Shown piece after piece: positions 37,155 to 40,059 of a DNA stretch of 40,059 nucleotides. The stretch spans positions 28,037-68,095 of the forward strand of contig PMAF01000200.1 of NCBI GenBank assembly GCA_003152455.1, written 5' to 3'. This stretch comes from Hyphomicrobiales bacterium (GTDB lineage Bacteria; Pseudomonadota; Alphaproteobacteria; Rhizobiales; Xanthobacteraceae). Within the stretch, counting starts at the first letter, position 1. The number at the start of each line of letters is the position of its first letter. The notes beneath the pieces were generated by a model. It saw nothing but the letters and a program-made list of their open reading frames with translations. It did not search any database and was not told where the DNA came from. A program made the translations under genes and the position numbers.

Positions 37155-38246
37155 TTATTCGCCGGCTTCCAGCTTGCGGATCGGGGCGGCGATGATGTCG
37201 GCGCTCTTCGGCGCCTCGCTGTCAAAATCGAGTTCTTCGATGTTGGTGGCGCGTTTCTCGATCCGTCCGGTCGAGGTCAGGATATTGACGATGTCCTCGT
37301 TGGCCTGGCCGAAATGCGTTTGCAGTTTGCGCACGCGTTCGCTCAGCAGTCGCACGTCTTTCATCATATGGCCGACTTCGTCGCGAATCTGGTCAGCGGC
37401 CTCGCGCATGGCGGCATCCTTGCGCACCTGCTTGATGACCTGGATCGCCATGACCATCAGCGTCGGCGACACGATCATCACTCGCGCACGGTGGGCGCGC
37501 TGAACGATGTCATCGAAGCGCTCGTGCAGATCGGCATAAACCGACTCGGATGGGATGAACATGAGCGCGATATCCTGGGTCTCGCCCGGGATCATGTATT
37601 TGGCGATATCGGCAATATGCTTGGTGATGTCCGTCTTGACGCGCGCGGACGCCAGCTTGCGCTCGTCGTCATTGGCGGCGGCGTGCATCGCCGTCATGGC
37701 TTCAAGTGGAAACTTGGCGTCGATGATCAGCGGCCCCGAATCCGGCATGAAGATCACGCAATCCGGCCGTGACTTGTTCGAGAGCGTAAATTGGAATTCG
37801 TAGCCGCCCTTCGGCAGCATGTCGGCGATGATCGCCTCGAGTTGGCCCTGACCGAAGGCGCCACGCGATTGTTTGTTGGCCAGCACGCTTTGCAGCGAAT
37901 TCACCTGGGTTGCTAGATCGGTGATGTTCTTCTGCGCGGAGTCGATCACCGCCAGCCGCTCATGCAATTGCTTGAGGTGGTCGGTGGTGTTCTTGGTCGA
38001 GGTCTTCATCGATTCGCCGAGATTCTGCGTCACAGCGTCGAGCCGCTGGTGCACGGTCTGCTGCAGTTGCGATTGCGCATTCGCCAGCATCTGGCCCATG
38101 GTCTGCAGGCTAGCGCTGAGCTCATTTAGGCGCTGCTCGGCGGCAGGATCCGCGACCGGCGGCTGCTTGCGCAGCTGCAGCACGATGAGGACGACGACGC
38201 CGATCGCGATGATCAGGCCGAGAACGAGGAGCAGGGTTTCCGACAT
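37155..38246 (-). CDS. rmuC: DNA recombination protein RmuC
   Basis: N-terminal TM, coiled coil, then FGQGQLEAIIADMLPKGGYEFQ...RPDCVIFMPDSGPLIIDAKFPLEAM...VSPTLMVMAIQVI. Confidence 0.94.
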   Translation of the reverse strand: MSETLLLVLGLIIAIGVVVLIVLQLRKQPPVADPAAEQRLNELSASLQTMGQMLANAQSQLQQTVHQRLDAVTQNLGESMKTSTKNTTDHLKQLHERLAVIDSAQKNITDLATQVNSLQSVLANKQSRGAFGQGQLEAIIADMLPKGGYEFQFTLSNKSRPDCVIFMPDSGPLIIDAKFPLEAMTAMHAAANDDERKLASARVKTDITKHIADIAKYMIPGETQDIALMFIPSESVYADLHERFDDIVQRAHRARVMIVSPTLMVMAIQVIKQVRKDAAMREAADQIRDEVGHMMKDVRLLSERVRKLQTHFGQANEDIVNILTSTGRIEKRATNIEELDFDSEAPKSADIIAAPIRKLEAGE

Positions 38247-38371
38247 AAGGCCGCTTCTAGCGTGATTCGGGCGGGCGTGCGAACGAAGAGCGAACGGTAG
38301 GGCGAGAATGCCCGTGGCTCAAGGGGAAGCCGCGCATTGACCGCGCCGCGCCTTGCCCTTACATCGCGCGC

Positions 38372-38932
38372 ATGGCGCTGCGTGACATCCTCATTCTCCC
38401 CGACAAGCGACTGCGGCTGAAGTCCGAGCCGGTGACGGCGGTCGACAAATCGCTGCGCAAGCTGGTCGACGACATGTTCGAGACCATGTACGCCGCGCCC
38501 GGCATCGGGCTCGCCGCCATCCAGGTCGGCGTGCCGCAGCGTGTCGTCACCATGAACCTCGCCAAGAAGGACGACCCGCCGTCGCCGCTGGTTTTCATCA
38601 ATCCGGAAGTCACCTGGAAGGCGGACGAAAAGTCGACTTACGAGGAAGGCTGCCTGTCGATCCCGGAATATTACGAGGAGGTCGAGCGCCCGGCGGCAGT
38701 ACGCGTCAAATATCTCGACCTCGAGGGCAAGCCGCATGAGATCGAGGCCACCGGCCTGCTCGCCACCTGTTTGCAGCATGAGATCGACCACACCAACGGC
38801 GTCCTGTTCATCGATTACATCTCCAAGCTCAAGCGCGACATGGTGATGAAGCGATTCAAGAAGGCGGCGAAGAAGACGGAAGGCGCCACGCCTTTGGCCG
38901 ACGATAAAGAGCCTTCGCATCATATTGGATGA
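38372..38932 (+). CDS. def: Peptide deformylase
   Basis: Motifs [44 protein letters not shown]. Confidence 0.97.
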   Translation: MALRDILILPDKRLRLKSEPVTAVDKSLRKLVDDMFETMYAAPGIGLAAIQVGVPQRVVTMNLAKKDDPPSPLVFINPEVTWKADEKSTYEEGCLSIPEYYEEVERPAAVRVKYLDLEGKPHEIEATGLLATCLQHEIDHTNGVLFIDYISKLKRDMVMKRFKKAAKKTEGATPLADDKEPSHHIG

Positions 38933-38971
38933 CCGCGGCGCCTGGGCGCCCTCGATCATGACGGTGCCTCA

Positions 38972-39889
<918 letters not shown>

Positions 39890-39897
39890 CAGGCGCT

Positions 39898-40059
39898 TCA
39901 GGCCGCGTGAAATCCCGCCCAATGGTGCCGGCGCGCTTCGATGAATTCGGCGAGATCGCCCTCGCTGACGCGCACGAGATCGGTGTGCGCGAAGCCCTTG
40001 GAGTAATCGAGGATGGAGACGATCTCCGGCGTCAGCCGCAGGGTCGGCACGGCCCTGGG
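39898..40059 (-). CDS. Partial ORF, C-terminal 53 residues, function not recognised
   Basis: Open reverse frame ending at TCA 39898-39900: ...PRAVPTLRLTPEIVSILDYSKGFAHTDLVRVSEGDLAEFIEARRHHWAGFHAA*; cut by window edge. Confidence 0.6.
   Translation of the reverse strand, partial: PRAVPTLRLTPEIVSILDYSKGFAHTDLVRVSEGDLAEFIEARRHHWAGFHAA

Noticed and set aside
35739-37772. 677-aa + strand ORF across the AmpG-like gene and rmuC
   Set aside because: Antisense shadow of two well-supported - strand genes; low-complexity composition.

Overview
This is a GC-rich alphaproteobacterial chromosomal window. Gene content and order suggest Hyphomicrobiales/Rhizobiales, Bradyrhizobiaceae/Xanthobacteraceae-like (inference; no search run). 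It is mostly ordinary chromosome. From left to right: kdsB (partial, -) and a membrane-anchored cytochrome c; a Yej-type peptide ABC transporter with two tandem substrate-binding proteins; NUDIX, DsbA-like, NlpC/P60, M17 aminopeptidase and acyl-CoA dehydrogenase genes; a Tad/Flp pilus locus (tadD; tadC-tadB-cpaF-cpaE-cpaD-cpaC-cpaB-cpaA-flp on the - strand; a stand-alone secretin N-domain protein and two TadE-like genes on the + strand); a divergent Lrp/AsnC regulator next to a rhodanese / YeeE-YedE / small Cys-rich protein set; PfkB kinase, NudC and HIT genes; a dispersed palindromic repeat; the SRP RNA followed by dnaX-ybaB-recR; AmpG-like MFS, rmuC, def and fmt; and a partial ORF at the right edge. 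The observations most worth a second look are: (i) a tadE-like gene broken by a frameshift and an in-frame TGA; (ii) CtrA-like TTAA-N7-TTAA near-matches upstream of four separate tad transcription units; (iii) an unlisted 50-aa membrane-anchored Cys-rich ORF (CAPCGAPC) directly after the sulfur transporter gene; (iv) a Ser/Gly-coding triplet-repeat tract inside cpaC; (v) the Flp pilin gene itself, missed by the ORF track. I found no convincing evidence of a wholly new system.
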